In this document: positions 17,418 to 26,266 of the stretch, piece after piece
Numbering within the stretch: the stretch's first letter is position 1
Layout of the letters: each line of letters starts with the position of its first letter
NCBI RefSeq assembly: GCF_008180445.1
Contig: NZ_VTER01000012.1
Span: 62,001-126,000 of the forward strand
Direction: 5' to 3'
Source of the DNA: Bacillus_AB infantis_B
Lineage (GTDB): Bacteria > Bacillota > Bacilli > Bacillales > Cytobacillaceae
Length of the DNA: 64,000 nucleotides
Position numbers and translations under genes: made by a program
The notes under the pieces: model-generated
Databases searched by the model: none
What the model was told of the DNA's origin: nothing
What the model saw: the letters and a program-made list of their open reading frames with translations, nothing else

Positions 17418-17446
17418 AAAAATGGCCCTTTTGGACCATTTTTATT
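17418..17446 (-). terminator. Intrinsic terminator of holA
   Basis: On the minus strand AAAATGGTCC pairs with GGGCCATTTT (one wobble) around AAAA, followed by more T. It faces the rpsT terminator. Confidence 0.75.
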
Positions 17447-17451
17447 TTTGT

Positions 17452-18483
17452 CTATTTATGGAGGGCATGGTCGTGGAGCCTGAACAGAAACATTTCAATG
17501 AGCATTTCCTTGTTCATGCCGCCGGTTTTCATATCATAATCCGCTTCTGCCAGAAGCTTCATGATGCGGGACAGTTCTTCATCTCCGAAAAGCTGGGCCT
17601 GCCCGGCTGCAAGCTTGACCCTGAATGGATGGACCTTTAAGTATCCAGCCGTCTGCTGCTGGCCGTATCCCCTTCTCGACAGCTCCTTCACCTGGTAGAT
17701 CAGCCTGAATTGGCCGGTCAGAATGGAAAGAATTTTAATCGGCTCTTCATTCTGCTTTAAAAGATCATAATAAATCCGCAGGGCCTCGTCTATTTTTCTG
17801 TGGACCACCTTGTCGACTAGGGTGAAAATATTCTGCTCAAGCGACCTGGCAACCAGCTTGTCGACTGCCTTGGCATCAATCAGCTTTTCCTCGTCGGCAT
17901 ATAAGGCCAATTTATCAATTTCACCTGTCAGCATAAAGAGGTTGGTACCTGCCAGAGTCAGCATAAGCTGCACGGCATCCTCCTCAATCTGGACGCCGTT
18001 CTGGGCAGCCCTTTCCCTGATCCAGACTTTCAGCTCCTGCTCCCCCAGCTTTTTGGCCTCAAGGACACTTGCTTTTTTCTTCAGTTCCTTCGTAATCTTT
18101 TTTCGATCATCCAGCTTTTCATAGGGTGCCGCAAACACAATGATTGAATATGGAGACGGCTCTTTTAAATAGGATTCCAGCTTGGCCAGATTATGCTCAG
18201 TCTTCCCCTTTGTCTTTTCGGAAGTCAGAAAAGACGGGTTGTGAAGAAAGATGAGCCTCCTATCCCCCATGAAAGGGAAGGTCTCTGCATCCTCAAGTGC
18301 CGCTTCTATAGGTGTTTCCTCCAGATCATATGTAGACAGATTAAAATCGCTCTCGTCTTCAGCCAGCACATTGTTGATAAGCAGCTGTTTTGTTTCATTA
18401 ATCAAAAAGCCTTCTGTTCCGTATAATAAATATACCGGGGTAAATTGTTTGTTGTTTATTTGCTTCCACACATCTAAAACCAA
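17452..18483 (-). CDS. holA: DNA polymerase III subunit delta
   Basis: 343 residues; the clamp-loader delta subunit that opens the beta sliding clamp. Family features include the degenerate nucleotide fold (YLLYGTEGFLINE), ETFPFMGDRRLIF, APYEKLDDRKKITKELKK and the helical C-terminal collar (ARSLEQNIFTLVDKV, LKQNEEPIKILSILTGQFRL, VHPFRVKLA). Start TTG 18483 is inferred from GGAG eight bases upstream and from homologs beginning near VFDVWK; the 22-residue extension upstream looks non-coding. It corresponds to Bacillus yqeN. Confidence 0.93.
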   Translation of the reverse strand: MVLDVWKQINNKQFTPVYLLYGTEGFLINETKQLLINNVLAEDESDFNLSTYDLEETPIEAALEDAETFPFMGDRRLIFLHNPSFLTSEKTKGKTEHNLAKLESYLKEPSPYSIIVFAAPYEKLDDRKKITKELKKKASVLEAKKLGEQELKVWIRERAAQNGVQIEEDAVQLMLTLAGTNLFMLTGEIDKLALYADEEKLIDAKAVDKLVARSLEQNIFTLVDKVVHRKIDEALRIYYDLLKQNEEPIKILSILTGQFRLIYQVKELSRRGYGQQQTAGYLKVHPFRVKLAAGQAQLFGDEELSRIMKLLAEADYDMKTGGMNKEMLIEMFLFRLHDHALHK

Positions 18484-18558
18484 TTGTCTCGCTCCGTTCA
18501 ATACTTTTTTTCCTACTCCTATCCTAAAGAAGACCGGGCGATTTGACAAGCATTCAAA

Positions 18559-18586
18559 GGAACCGGGCTCGCCGATGCCCGGTTCC
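18559..18586. repeat. Perfect 10-bp inverted repeat upstream of holA
   Basis: GGAACCGGGC (18559-18568) and GCCCGGTTCC (18577-18586), with an 8-base loop. On the minus strand it is followed by TTTG, so it could act as a weak terminator or leader hairpin for transcription towards holA. Confidence 0.6.
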
Positions 18587-18784
18587 CCATCTATATTGAA
18601 CGTCGCCAGCCAAGGCCTAGGATACTTGATTGGCGGCGGTGCGAAAACATTGTGATGTTATTTTCTGCTGCGCGAAATCAAACTATTTGTGACAACTCCT
18701 TCTAGTCCAGGAAAACGCACACAGGAATTGTGGATTTTTTTTTATATATCGCTTATACTAAAAATGATATAGGAGGGGTAGACT

Positions 18785-18919
18785 GTGAACGAATTTGAAA
18801 AGAACGTCCAAAGCAAACGCAACGATGCTGTTGATTCCGGCGTAGGGTTTGCCGTATCTTTCGGCTTTTTCGCATTATTGTTTGTTATTGCAACAGTCAT
18901 TAAATTCATCGGAGCGTAA
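18785..18919 (+). CDS. yqzM: YqzM family small membrane protein
   Basis: 44 residues, starting GTG (MNEFEKNVQSKRNDAVDSG) and ending ATVIKFIGA, with a single hydrophobic helix from about residue 21 to 41. The start has AGGAGGGG six bases upstream and a perfect terminator follows. The sequence and place between holA and comEC match Bacillus yqzM. Function is not known; its size and one-helix layout suggest a membrane-bound micro-protein. Confidence 0.9.
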   Translation: MNEFEKNVQSKRNDAVDSGVGFAVSFGFFALLFVIATVIKFIGA

Positions 18920-18945
18920 AAACAGCTACATAGCGTAAATTTATG

Positions 18946-18975
18946 GAGACTGCATACACATGCAGTCTCTTTTCA
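18946..18975 (+). terminator. Bidirectional terminator between yqzM and comEC
   Basis: GAGACTGCAT (18946-18955), loop ACAC, ATGCAGTCTC (18960-18969), then TTTTCATTT. The perfect 10-bp stem serves yqzM and probably comEC from the other side. Confidence 0.9.
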
Positions 18976-19026
18976 TTTCTGCTTATGAAGCCTGCGGTGA
19001 ATGGGAAGGGCTTTCTTAATCTTATA

Positions 19027-21355
19027 TTATGGGAGCTTGAGGGAAAACGTTCCTGCCTTTTCGGTAAATGTGTAGGTAATTGCCCCATGAAGATCAGTTC
19101 TCAGGATTTTTATTTTCTCGGAACTCAATCTTGAAAGTACTTCTTGATGAGGGTGCCCGTACCGATTGTTCCTCCCGGCAGAGATGACGGCCGCTTTAGG
19201 CGCAATATGCCGAAGAAACTGGCTCGAACTGGAGGAATTGCTTCCATGGTGCCCCGCTTTGAGTATATCAGCCTTTAAATGAGGATATTTTTGGATGATC
19301 CAGCTCTCTCCCTCCTCCTCAAGATCGCCTGTAAAAAGCCAGCGCAATCCTCCGGCTTTTGCCATGATGACAAGAGAACCATCGTTTTTGCTTCCATATT
19401 CCCTGCCCTGGATGGGGGAGATGATTTGGAAGCTGCTGCTGCCAGCCTGCCATCCGCTCCCTGATTCAGCATAGACCACTGGTATGGACATTTCCTCCGC
19501 CCGCTGGATCAGCAAATTTTCAAGTTCCCCGCCCTCACCCCCTTCAGGGAAGACGATTTCATTGATTTGAATCTCATTCAGCACACCAGCTGCCCCCCCC
19601 TATATGATCAGCATCCCCATGGGTCAGGATCAGTCTGTCCAGCCGGGAAATCCCTCTGCTCTTCAAAAATGGGACCACAATATCCTTCCCTGGATCAAAC
19701 ATATCTTTTCTTTTTTCCCATTCTTCGGTCTCAAACTGAAGCCTGCCGCCAGTATCAATTAAATAATCTCCCTTGCCATAGGGCAGGGAAACCAAAATAC
19801 TGTCACCCTGCCCTACATCCAGAAAGGTGATTTCCCCTTTTGGAGAGAATTTTTGCTCCAAAGGCTGAAAAGAGAAAAGCAAAAGCATACCTGCGGCCAT
19901 TTTAAGGGTAAAGTGCTCTTTCTTCCTTTCCCAGATGATCAATAATGCTGGTACTCCTGTTATATACAGGGCCAAAGCAGGCCCGGATGGCTTCCCCAGC
20001 ACCAATACAGCGCCAGGCAATGATCCGAGCTTTCCGGCGGCCAAATTGGCCATGCAGGCGCTCCACTCAAGCGCCTGCAGGATCAGCCCGGCATTCCCCC
20101 CTGAAAGTATATGCAAAAGGAATCCGAGCAGGATGCCAGGCAAGAGGATAAATGAAAAAAAGGGGATGTACAGAAGGTTGGCGAAGAGAGCGAATAACGA
20201 TATCTCATAAAAGAAGAAGAGAATGATCGGGGCGGATGCAAGCTGGGCAACCAATGAAACAGCCACGCTTTGGGATATCCAGTGGTTCAGATTTTTAAAG
20301 ATTGAGGGAGCTGAAATAATAAGGGCAAAGCTGACACAAAAAGACAGCTGAAATCCGGGTTCGTAGACTATAAAAGGAGAGATGAACAGGCAAGCGGCAA
20401 AAACAGAGCTTACAGCATCTATCGGCTGAAGCTTCTTCTTTCCTCTAGCAGCCAGCGAATAGATCAGCATACACATCAACATCAGTACAGCCCTGGTGAC
20501 AGAAGGAGCCCCGCCGGTCAGGACGGCGTAAACCGGCAAGAACAGCAGCAGCAGGAACTTCATCCTTTCACTGGGGACGCCTGCTCTTTTTCCTATATAG
20601 AGGATCATGGCTGCCAGGAGGCCGACATGAAGGCCGGATATCGCCAGAAGATGGACGATGCCGAGCTTCTGGTAGTCCTCCAGCAGACTGGTGTCCATCA
20701 GGCCCCTTTCTCCAAAAACAAGTGCGGCTGCCAGCGGTGCAAGGCTCCCGGGGAACTCCGTTTCAATATAAGTGATCCCTGACTGCCTCAGCCTCTTTAT
20801 TTTTGCAACAGGATGGCTTGACGTGCCGGAACACCGGCTGAGCATCAGAGAATCTGCTTCAAGAATCCAGAACGTCTGCTTTCTTTCCAGATAAAGCCTG
20901 TAGTCAAATCCATTCGGATTAGCTGCCTGCATGGGCTTTTCGAGAATGCCATCCACGCGGCATACCAGCCCTGGAACCAGATTGTTCCGCAGCAGCTGCT
21001 TTTCTTTCTCTGAATCCAGCTTATAGGCAAGGATGAGCTTTTCCCCCGTCTTTCTGTCGCGTGAGTTTACAGAAAGGCTGTTTCCATCAATCTTCATTTC
21101 TGACAGCTCCAGCTGGAATGTTTTCTCGGCTCCGCTTAATACACTGTGATTTCCCTTTTCTGCTAAATAGCCTCTGCAGGCAAATATCAGCAGCGTAATA
21201 AATAAAAGAAGAATCAACATTTTTGAAAATCGTTTTACTAGTGTAAATGCACAGATAAGGAATACGGTAAATAGCGATAATGCTATGTTCCCTTCCAGCA
21301 CGGTCACCAGTCCGGCCAGGGCAGCAGCAGCAAAATAAAAAGAATTCCCCTTCAC
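19027..21355 (-). pseudogene. comEC: Competence DNA channel ComEC, split by a +1 frameshift
   Basis: ComEC forms the membrane channel for transforming DNA uptake. The reading frame opens at GTG 21355 (AGGAGGTATCA upstream) with N-terminal membrane helices, an OB-like external domain, the Competence domain (LLAISGLHVGLLAAMIL) and a metallo-beta-lactamase-type domain starting FLDVGQGDSILVSLP. It stops at 19574 just after LTHGDADHIGG. The rest (VLNEIQINEIVFPEGG, ... KAGHHGSNSSSSSQF) is in the next frame to 19027. The break is at a run of eight G (19593-19600); with seven G the frame is open for about 775 residues, the normal length. Sequencing error or slippage are both possible. Confidence 0.9.
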
Positions 21356-21372
21356 TGATACCTCCTGTCCAG

Positions 21373-21960
21373 TTACTTAGCTGTAAAGCCAGCCCCGGTT
21401 CCAAATAGCTCCCCGGCTTCTGCCTGTAGTTTATCAATCCGCTCACGGTCTGTCCCGTTTTGCTTCATCTCTTCCAACAGGTTTTTAATATATTCAGCCT
21501 TTTCCGCACGGTTAAATTCGAGGGAAATTTCTTTGTGCATTACCTGCTCCACCCTGACGCCTGCCTGTTCAAACAGCTCGATCGCATACGGATGGTTTTT
21601 GTAGGCTTCCGCGTAATACACTGTTGCAATGCCAGCCTGTATGATAGCCTTGCAGCATTGGAGGCATGGGAAATGCGTGACATAAATATCCGCTCCTGCA
21701 GTGGGCACACCGAATTTGGCGCATTGCAGGATGCTGTTCATCTCAGCATGTATAGTCCTGACGCAATGATTATCGATAACATAGCAGCCGTGGTCGATGC
21801 AATGGTCTCCCCCTGCGATTGAACCGTTGTATCCGCCAGCAATGATGCGTTTGTCGCGGACAATCGTAGCCCCGACTGCCAGCCTTGTACATGTGCTCCT
21901 TAAAGCCAGCAAATGGCTTTGAGCCATAAAATATTGGTCCCATGATAAACGCTGTTCCAT
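21373..21960 (-). CDS. comEB: Deoxycytidylate (dCMP) deaminase, ComEB
   Basis: 195 residues. Zinc-dependent deaminase with the HAEMNSI motif (His and catalytic Glu) near residue 71 and the PCLQCCK zinc cysteines near 99. It converts dCMP to dUMP for thymidylate synthesis. It sits between comEA and comEC as in the Bacillus comE operon, although it is not needed for DNA uptake. The extension after about residue 160 is a charged tail. Start ATG 21960 with AGGAGGAGAAAA upstream. Confidence 0.95.
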   Translation of the reverse strand: MEQRLSWDQYFMAQSHLLALRSTCTRLAVGATIVRDKRIIAGGYNGSIAGGDHCIDHGCYVIDNHCVRTIHAEMNSILQCAKFGVPTAGADIYVTHFPCLQCCKAIIQAGIATVYYAEAYKNHPYAIELFEQAGVRVEQVMHKEISLEFNRAEKAEYIKNLLEEMKQNGTDRERIDKLQAEAGELFGTGAGFTAK

Positions 21961-22043
21961 TTTTCTCCTCCTGAAATCTCTTTGTCATAGAATAATCTCC
22001 TGGTACAAGTTTAATCTCTTTTTCAAAAGCACGTCAATGAGGC

Positions 22044-22682
22044 TCATTTCAATTTTATATAAGATTTAAGCTTTTCAAAGGTTTTTTCACCTATCCCGCT
22101 AATCTGCATCAAGTCCTCAAGCGACTGGAACGGACCTTCCGTTTCCCTGTATTCAATGATGGCAGCGGCTTTTGATGGGCCGATCCCCGGAATATCCTGA
22201 AGCTCCTCACTTCCCGCACTGTTGATATTTACCATTCCATCTTCTCCCGAGGCTTCACTGATAGCCTGGGCTGGTTCAGTTGCACCTGATAATTCCTCCC
22301 CTTCCTCCGGTACGTAAATAACCATTTCATCCCCCACTCTCTGGGCAAAGTTTATCCGGGTCTCATCTGCTTTTTCTGTCAGCCCCCCTGCCTTCTGAAT
22401 AAGATCGGCCACACGCTCTCCGTCAGCTGCTTCATATAAACCCGGCTTCCTCACACTCCCCTTCACATCGACTTTAATGACAGGCGGAGCAGCTTCTTTT
22501 TCTTTTTCCCCTTCCTCTTCCTCCCTCAGGCCAGGCAATGACTCAAGCTCCTCCTGCATCTGCAGACTTTCAAGCGGGTCCACATCCCCGCTGTTTCCCT
22601 GAAGAAAAAAATAAAACAGCAAAATTAATAAGAAAGCCGCACCAATCCCAGCAAGCGGGCGGCGCTTGATCCAATCCAGCAT
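22044..22682 (-). CDS. comEA: Competence DNA receptor ComEA
   Basis: About 212 residues. One N-terminal transmembrane helix (about 12-30, LAGIGAAFLLILLFYFFL), a Glu-rich spacer, a SLBB domain (IKVDVKGSVRKPGLYEAADGER), a second spacer, and a C-terminal helix-hairpin-helix domain (MVNINSAGSEELQDIPGIG... LMQISGIGEKTFEKLKSYI). It binds double-stranded DNA outside the membrane and passes it to ComEC. ATG 22682 gives proper spacing from AAAGGGG; ATG 22691 would touch it. First gene of the comE operon, divergent from comER. Confidence 0.95.
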   Translation of the reverse strand: MLDWIKRRPLAGIGAAFLLILLFYFFLQGNSGDVDPLESLQMQEELESLPGLREEEEGEKEKEAAPPVIKVDVKGSVRKPGLYEAADGERVADLIQKAGGLTEKADETRINFAQRVGDEMVIYVPEEGEELSGATEPAQAISEASGEDGMVNINSAGSEELQDIPGIGPSKAAAIIEYRETEGPFQSLEDLMQISGIGEKTFEKLKSYIKLK

Positions 22683-22767
22683 GATCGGCATCCCCTTTCA
22701 AGGTATATTTGAGTTTTCGATTTCATATCGTTATATGAGATATCTTGCTGTCAAAGGAGGGTTATTT

Positions 22768-23592
22768 ATGAATGTCGGATTTATCGGTACAGGGAATATG
22801 GGGAAAATTCTTATCCAGGCCATGCTTGATGCCAAAGCCGTTCCTCCCTCCTCTGTGACGATTACAAACAGAACTTTGGAGAAAGCGGCAGAGATACAGA
22901 AGGAATATAGCGGCCTGAACCTTGCGGAGGGAGCAGCCAAAACGGCTGCCAATTCGGATTTGATTTTCATTTGTGTGAAGCCTCATGATTTTGCGGATGT
23001 GATCCAGGAAATCCGGCCATATTTAAGTGATGAGGATTGCGTGATTTCAATAACAAGCCCTATCAGCGCAGAACAGCTCGAATCTTTTGTCCCCTGTTCA
23101 GCAGCACGGGTGATTCCAAGCATCACCAATAGGGCACACGCCGGTGTGGCTCTTGTTACTTACGGGGAGCATTTCAGGGATGAATGGAAGCAGAAGCTCA
23201 TGCCGCTTATCGAGGCCATTGCCAAGCCTGTGGAAATAGAAGAAGAAATAACAAGGGTATCATCTGACATTGTAAGCTGCGGACCTGCATTTTTCAGTTA
23301 TCTGACACAGCAATTCATTAATGCCGCCGTTGCGGAAACAAAAATAAACCGGGAGACTGCCACCGTTCTTGCCAGCGAAATGCTGATCGGGATGGGAGAG
23401 CTGCTGAAAAAGGGGCATTATACCCTTCCTGCCCTTCAGCGGAAGGTCTGTGTCAAAGGAGGAATAACCGGTGAAGGAATAAAGGTGCTGGAGAAGGAAT
23501 TAGGTGATGTTTTTCGGCATGTGTTCCAGGCCACACATTCTAAATTCGAGGAAGATCTTACACAGGTCAAAAAACAGTTCACTGTCCATTAA
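22768..23592 (+). CDS. comER: ComER, pyrroline-5-carboxylate reductase family protein
   Basis: 274 residues. Rossmann NAD(P)-binding start MNVGFIGTGNMGKILIQAM, then the ProC-like dimer domain (SCGPAFFSYLTQQFINAAV, VCVKGGITGEGIKVLEKE). It is divergent from comEA, the fixed arrangement in Bacillus. ProC-like catalysis is plausible but not demonstrated for ComER; in some bacilli it affects biofilm and sporulation. ATG 22768 with AAAGGAGGG seven bases upstream; the long upstream in-frame extension overlaps comEA and is rejected. Confidence 0.92.
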   Translation: MNVGFIGTGNMGKILIQAMLDAKAVPPSSVTITNRTLEKAAEIQKEYSGLNLAEGAAKTAANSDLIFICVKPHDFADVIQEIRPYLSDEDCVISITSPISAEQLESFVPCSAARVIPSITNRAHAGVALVTYGEHFRDEWKQKLMPLIEAIAKPVEIEEEITRVSSDIVSCGPAFFSYLTQQFINAAVAETKINRETATVLASEMLIGMGELLKKGHYTLPALQRKVCVKGGITGEGIKVLEKELGDVFRHVFQATHSKFEEDLTQVKKQFTVH

Positions 23593-23668
23593 CATTCTCT
23601 GCTGCCTTTCAAAATTCCTTCTGCTGACGCTGACTTTTTTTGAACAGCCTTCCGGGAATATGAAGAAA

Positions 23669-23704
23669 AGCAAAAGCCGCCCCCATTGGGAGCGGCTTTT
23701 GCTA
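23669..23704. terminator. Bidirectional terminator between comER and yqeM
   Basis: AGCAAAAGCCGC pairs with GCGGCTTTTGCT around a CCCATTGGG-type inner stem. It serves convergent comER and yqeM. Confidence 0.88.
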
Positions 23705-24448
23705 GTTTTTGCGGCAAATGAAAAAGATTCTTTCCGACTCTTGCGCCGGAAGCTCGGTCTCAAAGTCCGCTGTTATTTCCAGCAGGGTAAAGCCTGCTTT
23801 TAAAAGCCAGTCTTTATAGATATCAATAGGATAAGTGCGCTGCAGATGCAGCTCGTCATATCTGTCATATTTCATGAGCGAAGGGTCCAGCTGAAAGAAA
23901 GTCAATTCATGCTCAACACTGAAAGGATGCTCCCCAGGGAAGCATTCCCATATATAAGAGATTTCATCTTCATTCAGGGCAAAGGTCTGATCCCTGAAGA
24001 TATGCTCCATCTTATAGACTGAATGAACATCGAAAATGAACAAACCGCCTTCCTTCAGGTGCCTTCCCACACTTTCGAATGTCTGCTCAACTTCTTTTTC
24101 GCTCTGAAGATAGTTCAGGGAGTCACAAAAGATCCCTGCAATATCATACTCGCCAAGCCCCTCGAGTTCTGACATGTCCTGCTGATAGAAAGAAATGGCT
24201 GCTCCCTGCTCCATCGCTTTTGCCTGGGCGACAGCGAGCATATCCTCCGATAAATCAACTCCGGTTACATCGTATCCGGCTTGTGCGAGACGGACAGAAA
24301 GCTCCCCGGTGCCACAGGCAAGATCAAGAAGGCGCTTCCCTGCAATACCATACTTCTCCGTACTGCTTTTTACTGTTTCCACCCAGCCTTCATAAGGCAC
24401 ATCCTTCATCAGTGCATCATAAAGGTAGGCGAACTTCCCATAGGTCAT
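23702..24448 (-). CDS. yqeM: Class I SAM-dependent methyltransferase YqeM
   Basis: 248 residues. Methyltransferase fold with motif I LLDLACGTGELSVRLAQAGYDVTGVDLS near residue 40 and an acidic motif II. The protein begins MTYGKFAYLYDALMKDVPYEGW, typical of YqeM. Its ATG overlaps the rsfS stop (ATGA), so translation is probably coupled. Last gene of the yqeG-yqeM operon. The substrate is not known. Readings that begin further upstream lie within rsfS. Confidence 0.9.
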   Translation of the reverse strand: MTYGKFAYLYDALMKDVPYEGWVETVKSSTEKYGIAGKRLLDLACGTGELSVRLAQAGYDVTGVDLSEDMLAVAQAKAMEQGAAISFYQQDMSELEGLGEYDIAGIFCDSLNYLQSEKEVEQTFESVGRHLKEGGLFIFDVHSVYKMEHIFRDQTFALNEDEISYIWECFPGEHPFSVEHELTFFQLDPSLMKYDRYDELHLQRTYPIDIYKDWLLKAGFTLLEITADFETELPAQESERIFFICRKN

Positions 24449-24801
24449 TGTCCAAGCACGCTCTGGACATCCACTGAAGGTGCATCGCCCCACAGGCGTT
24501 CTAAGTTATAATAGCTTCTTTCATCCTTATGGAAAACATGGGCTACAACATCCCCAAGGTCAACGAGTATCCATCTCGCCTCATCGAATCCTTCCATCCG
24601 GTTGACTGTATAGCCAAGCTCTTCGCTCTTTTCTTTCATTTCACGGGCGATTGCCTGGACCTGCTTATCAGAATTACCGTGGCAAATCAGAAAATAATCC
24701 GAAATGAGGGAAATCCCTTTCATATTCAATACCACAATTTCTTCTGCTCGTTTATCATCGGCTGCTTTTACAGCCATATCTAATAAGGCGCGTTCACTCA
24801 T
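24445..24801 (-). CDS. rsfS: Ribosomal silencing factor RsfS
   Basis: 118 residues of the Iojap/RsfS family: LLDMAVKAADDKRAEEIVVLNMKGISLISDYFLIC, then GFDEARWILVDLGDVVAHVFH and YYNLERLWGDA. It binds ribosomal protein L14 on the 50S subunit and blocks subunit joining in stationary phase or starvation. It follows yqeK with no gap and overlaps yqeM by 4 bp. Normal length. Confidence 0.96.
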   Translation of the reverse strand: MSERALLDMAVKAADDKRAEEIVVLNMKGISLISDYFLICHGNSDKQVQAIAREMKEKSEELGYTVNRMEGFDEARWILVDLGDVVAHVFHKDERSYYNLERLWGDAPSVDVQSVLGQ

Positions 24802-25371
24802 TTAATCAGTCTCCTTTTTCATTACAAGATCATTATACGACAGAAAAGTCAGCGGAAACACCGGCTGATTCTTCTTCATTAAAAACGTGATAGTATTCTG
24901 CATTGCTTTTATTAAGGCTGAATCAAGATCTGCTTCAGCCATTTTCCGGACTTCATCCACACCCGGAAAATGCCGGCCGGGTTCAATATAGTCGGCGAGA
25001 TAAATGATTTTATCAAGTAAGGGCATTTGCGGCCTTCCTGACGTATGATACCGGATTGCATCCAGGATTTCAGGATCGGTTACCCCTGCCTCCGTTTCTG
25101 CAAGGTAGGCACCAGCAGGGGCATGCCAAAGCTCGCTGTTGTACATAAGGAGCTCCTCAGGCATTTTTTGCTCTATGATAATCCTCTTCATTTCATCCTT
25201 CGGGCGGAACTTGGCATAATCATGGAGAATAGCTGCCGTTTCAGCCTTCTTGATATCAGCCCCAAAGGTGCGGGCAAGGCCTATTGCCGTTTCCATCACA
25301 CCGATTGTATGCTGGTAGCGGTGTTCTGTTAACTGTTTCTTTACTATTTTTAGATAAAATTCACGATCCAT
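24802..25371 (-). CDS. yqeK: HD-domain phosphohydrolase YqeK (symmetrical Ap4A hydrolase family)
   Basis: 189 residues. HD-domain metal ligands appear as H in HRYQHTIGVMETA, HD in AAILHDYAKFRP near residue 53, and later H/D in ELWHAPAGAYLAE and IIYLADYIEPGRHFPG. Family members split diadenosine tetraphosphate to two ADP. ATG 25371 is chosen (GGAG ten bases upstream, homologs start there); it overlaps the nadD 3' end by 11 bp, a sign of coupled translation. Confidence 0.93.
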   Translation of the reverse strand: MDREFYLKIVKKQLTEHRYQHTIGVMETAIGLARTFGADIKKAETAAILHDYAKFRPKDEMKRIIIEQKMPEELLMYNSELWHAPAGAYLAETEAGVTDPEILDAIRYHTSGRPQMPLLDKIIYLADYIEPGRHFPGVDEVRKMAEADLDSALIKAMQNTITFLMKKNQPVFPLTFLSYNDLVMKKETD

Positions 25372-25930
25372 ACAAACGATTCTCCTCAATATACTTCCTG
25401 ACGCTTTCCGGCATAAGATAGCGCACGGTATCTCCCTGGCTGAGCCTTTCCCTTATCATGCTCGATGAAACATCCATCTGCGGCACATCAACCGGGACAA
25501 CCGGATAGTCAGTACGGCTGCTATAGGAAGGCCTGCCGACGCCGGCAAAGACGGCAAGCTCAAGGAGGTCATTTATTTTATGCCACTTCGGCAGATACTC
25601 AATCATATCAGCCCCGATGATAAAATAGAATACGGTATCCTTATTCTGCTCTTTAAGCAGCTTCATTGTATCATAAGTGTAGGATGGCCCCCCGCGTTCC
25701 ATTTCAATCGTCTGGATTTCAAAGCGAGGGTGCCCCTCAATTGCAAGCTCCAGCATTTCTACCCTTGCTTGATCAGATGCAGCCCAAGACTTCTTTTTAT
25801 GCGGGGGATCCTGGTTTGGCATAAACCAGACTTTGTCCAATGAAAGGGAATGGAGCACCTCATTTGCAATCAGCAGATGGCCATGATGGGGAGGGTTGAA
25901 TGTACCTCCAAGAATGCCGATTCTCTTCAC
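25361..25930 (-). CDS. nadD: Nicotinate-nucleotide adenylyltransferase
   Basis: 189 residues. The nucleotidyltransferase motif GGTFNPPHHGHLLIA near residues 8-22 and the C-terminal SSSMIRERLSQGD (ISSTxIR-like) are diagnostic. It joins nicotinate mononucleotide and ATP to make deamido-NAD in NAD synthesis. It is fifth in the yqeG-yqeH-aroE-yqeI-nadD-yqeK-rsfS-yqeM row. Complete. Confidence 0.97.
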   Translation of the reverse strand: MKRIGILGGTFNPPHHGHLLIANEVLHSLSLDKVWFMPNQDPPHKKKSWAASDQARVEMLELAIEGHPRFEIQTIEMERGGPSYTYDTMKLLKEQNKDTVFYFIIGADMIEYLPKWHKINDLLELAVFAGVGRPSYSSRTDYPVVPVDVPQMDVSSSMIRERLSQGDTVRYLMPESVRKYIEENRLYGS

Positions 25931-25975
25931 CTGCAGTCCTCCTTTTGCCGCCTCTTGGCTGCAAACATGCCTTCA

Positions 25976-26266
25976 TTATGGCAGCTGGATTTGTTTGTTT
26001 TCTTTTGATTCTTTATAAAGGACGATCATATTGCCGATGATCTGCACCAGCTCTGCTTTAGTCCCTTTGACGAGCTTCTCAGCCACTTCGTCTTTATCTT
26101 CATCACAGTTCTGCAGGATGCTTACTTTAAGCAATTCCCTTGCTTCCAGCGCTTCCCCGATCTGTGCGATCATATTTTCGTTCACTCCGCCTTTTCCAAC
26201 CTGAAAAATCGGGTTCAAGTGATGTGCCTTTGAGCGCAATAATCTTTTTTGTTTTCCTGTTAACAT
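25976..26266 (-). CDS. yqeI: Ribosome assembly RNA-binding protein YhbY/YqeI
   Basis: 96 residues, a stand-alone CRM domain: MLTGKQKRLLRSKAHHLNPI, the GxxG-type loop in FQVGKGGVNEN, then LVQIIGNMIVLYKESKENK. It binds pre-50S particles during ribosome assembly. ATG 26266 has GGGAGGACAAAC upstream and overlaps the aroE stop by 7 bp; the longer reading to 26335 is inside aroE and rejected. Confidence 0.95.
   Translation of the reverse strand: MLTGKQKRLLRSKAHHLNPIFQVGKGGVNENMIAQIGEALEARELLKVSILQNCDEDKDEVAEKLVKGTKAELVQIIGNMIVLYKESKENKQIQLP

Noticed and set aside
18728..18759. Sigma-A promoter TTGTGG / TATACT before yqzM
   Set aside because: The spacing is about 20 bases, too long for a confident call.
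22683..22767. ComK box between comEA and comER
   Set aside because: No AAAA-N5-TTTT pair is visible in this divergent region.
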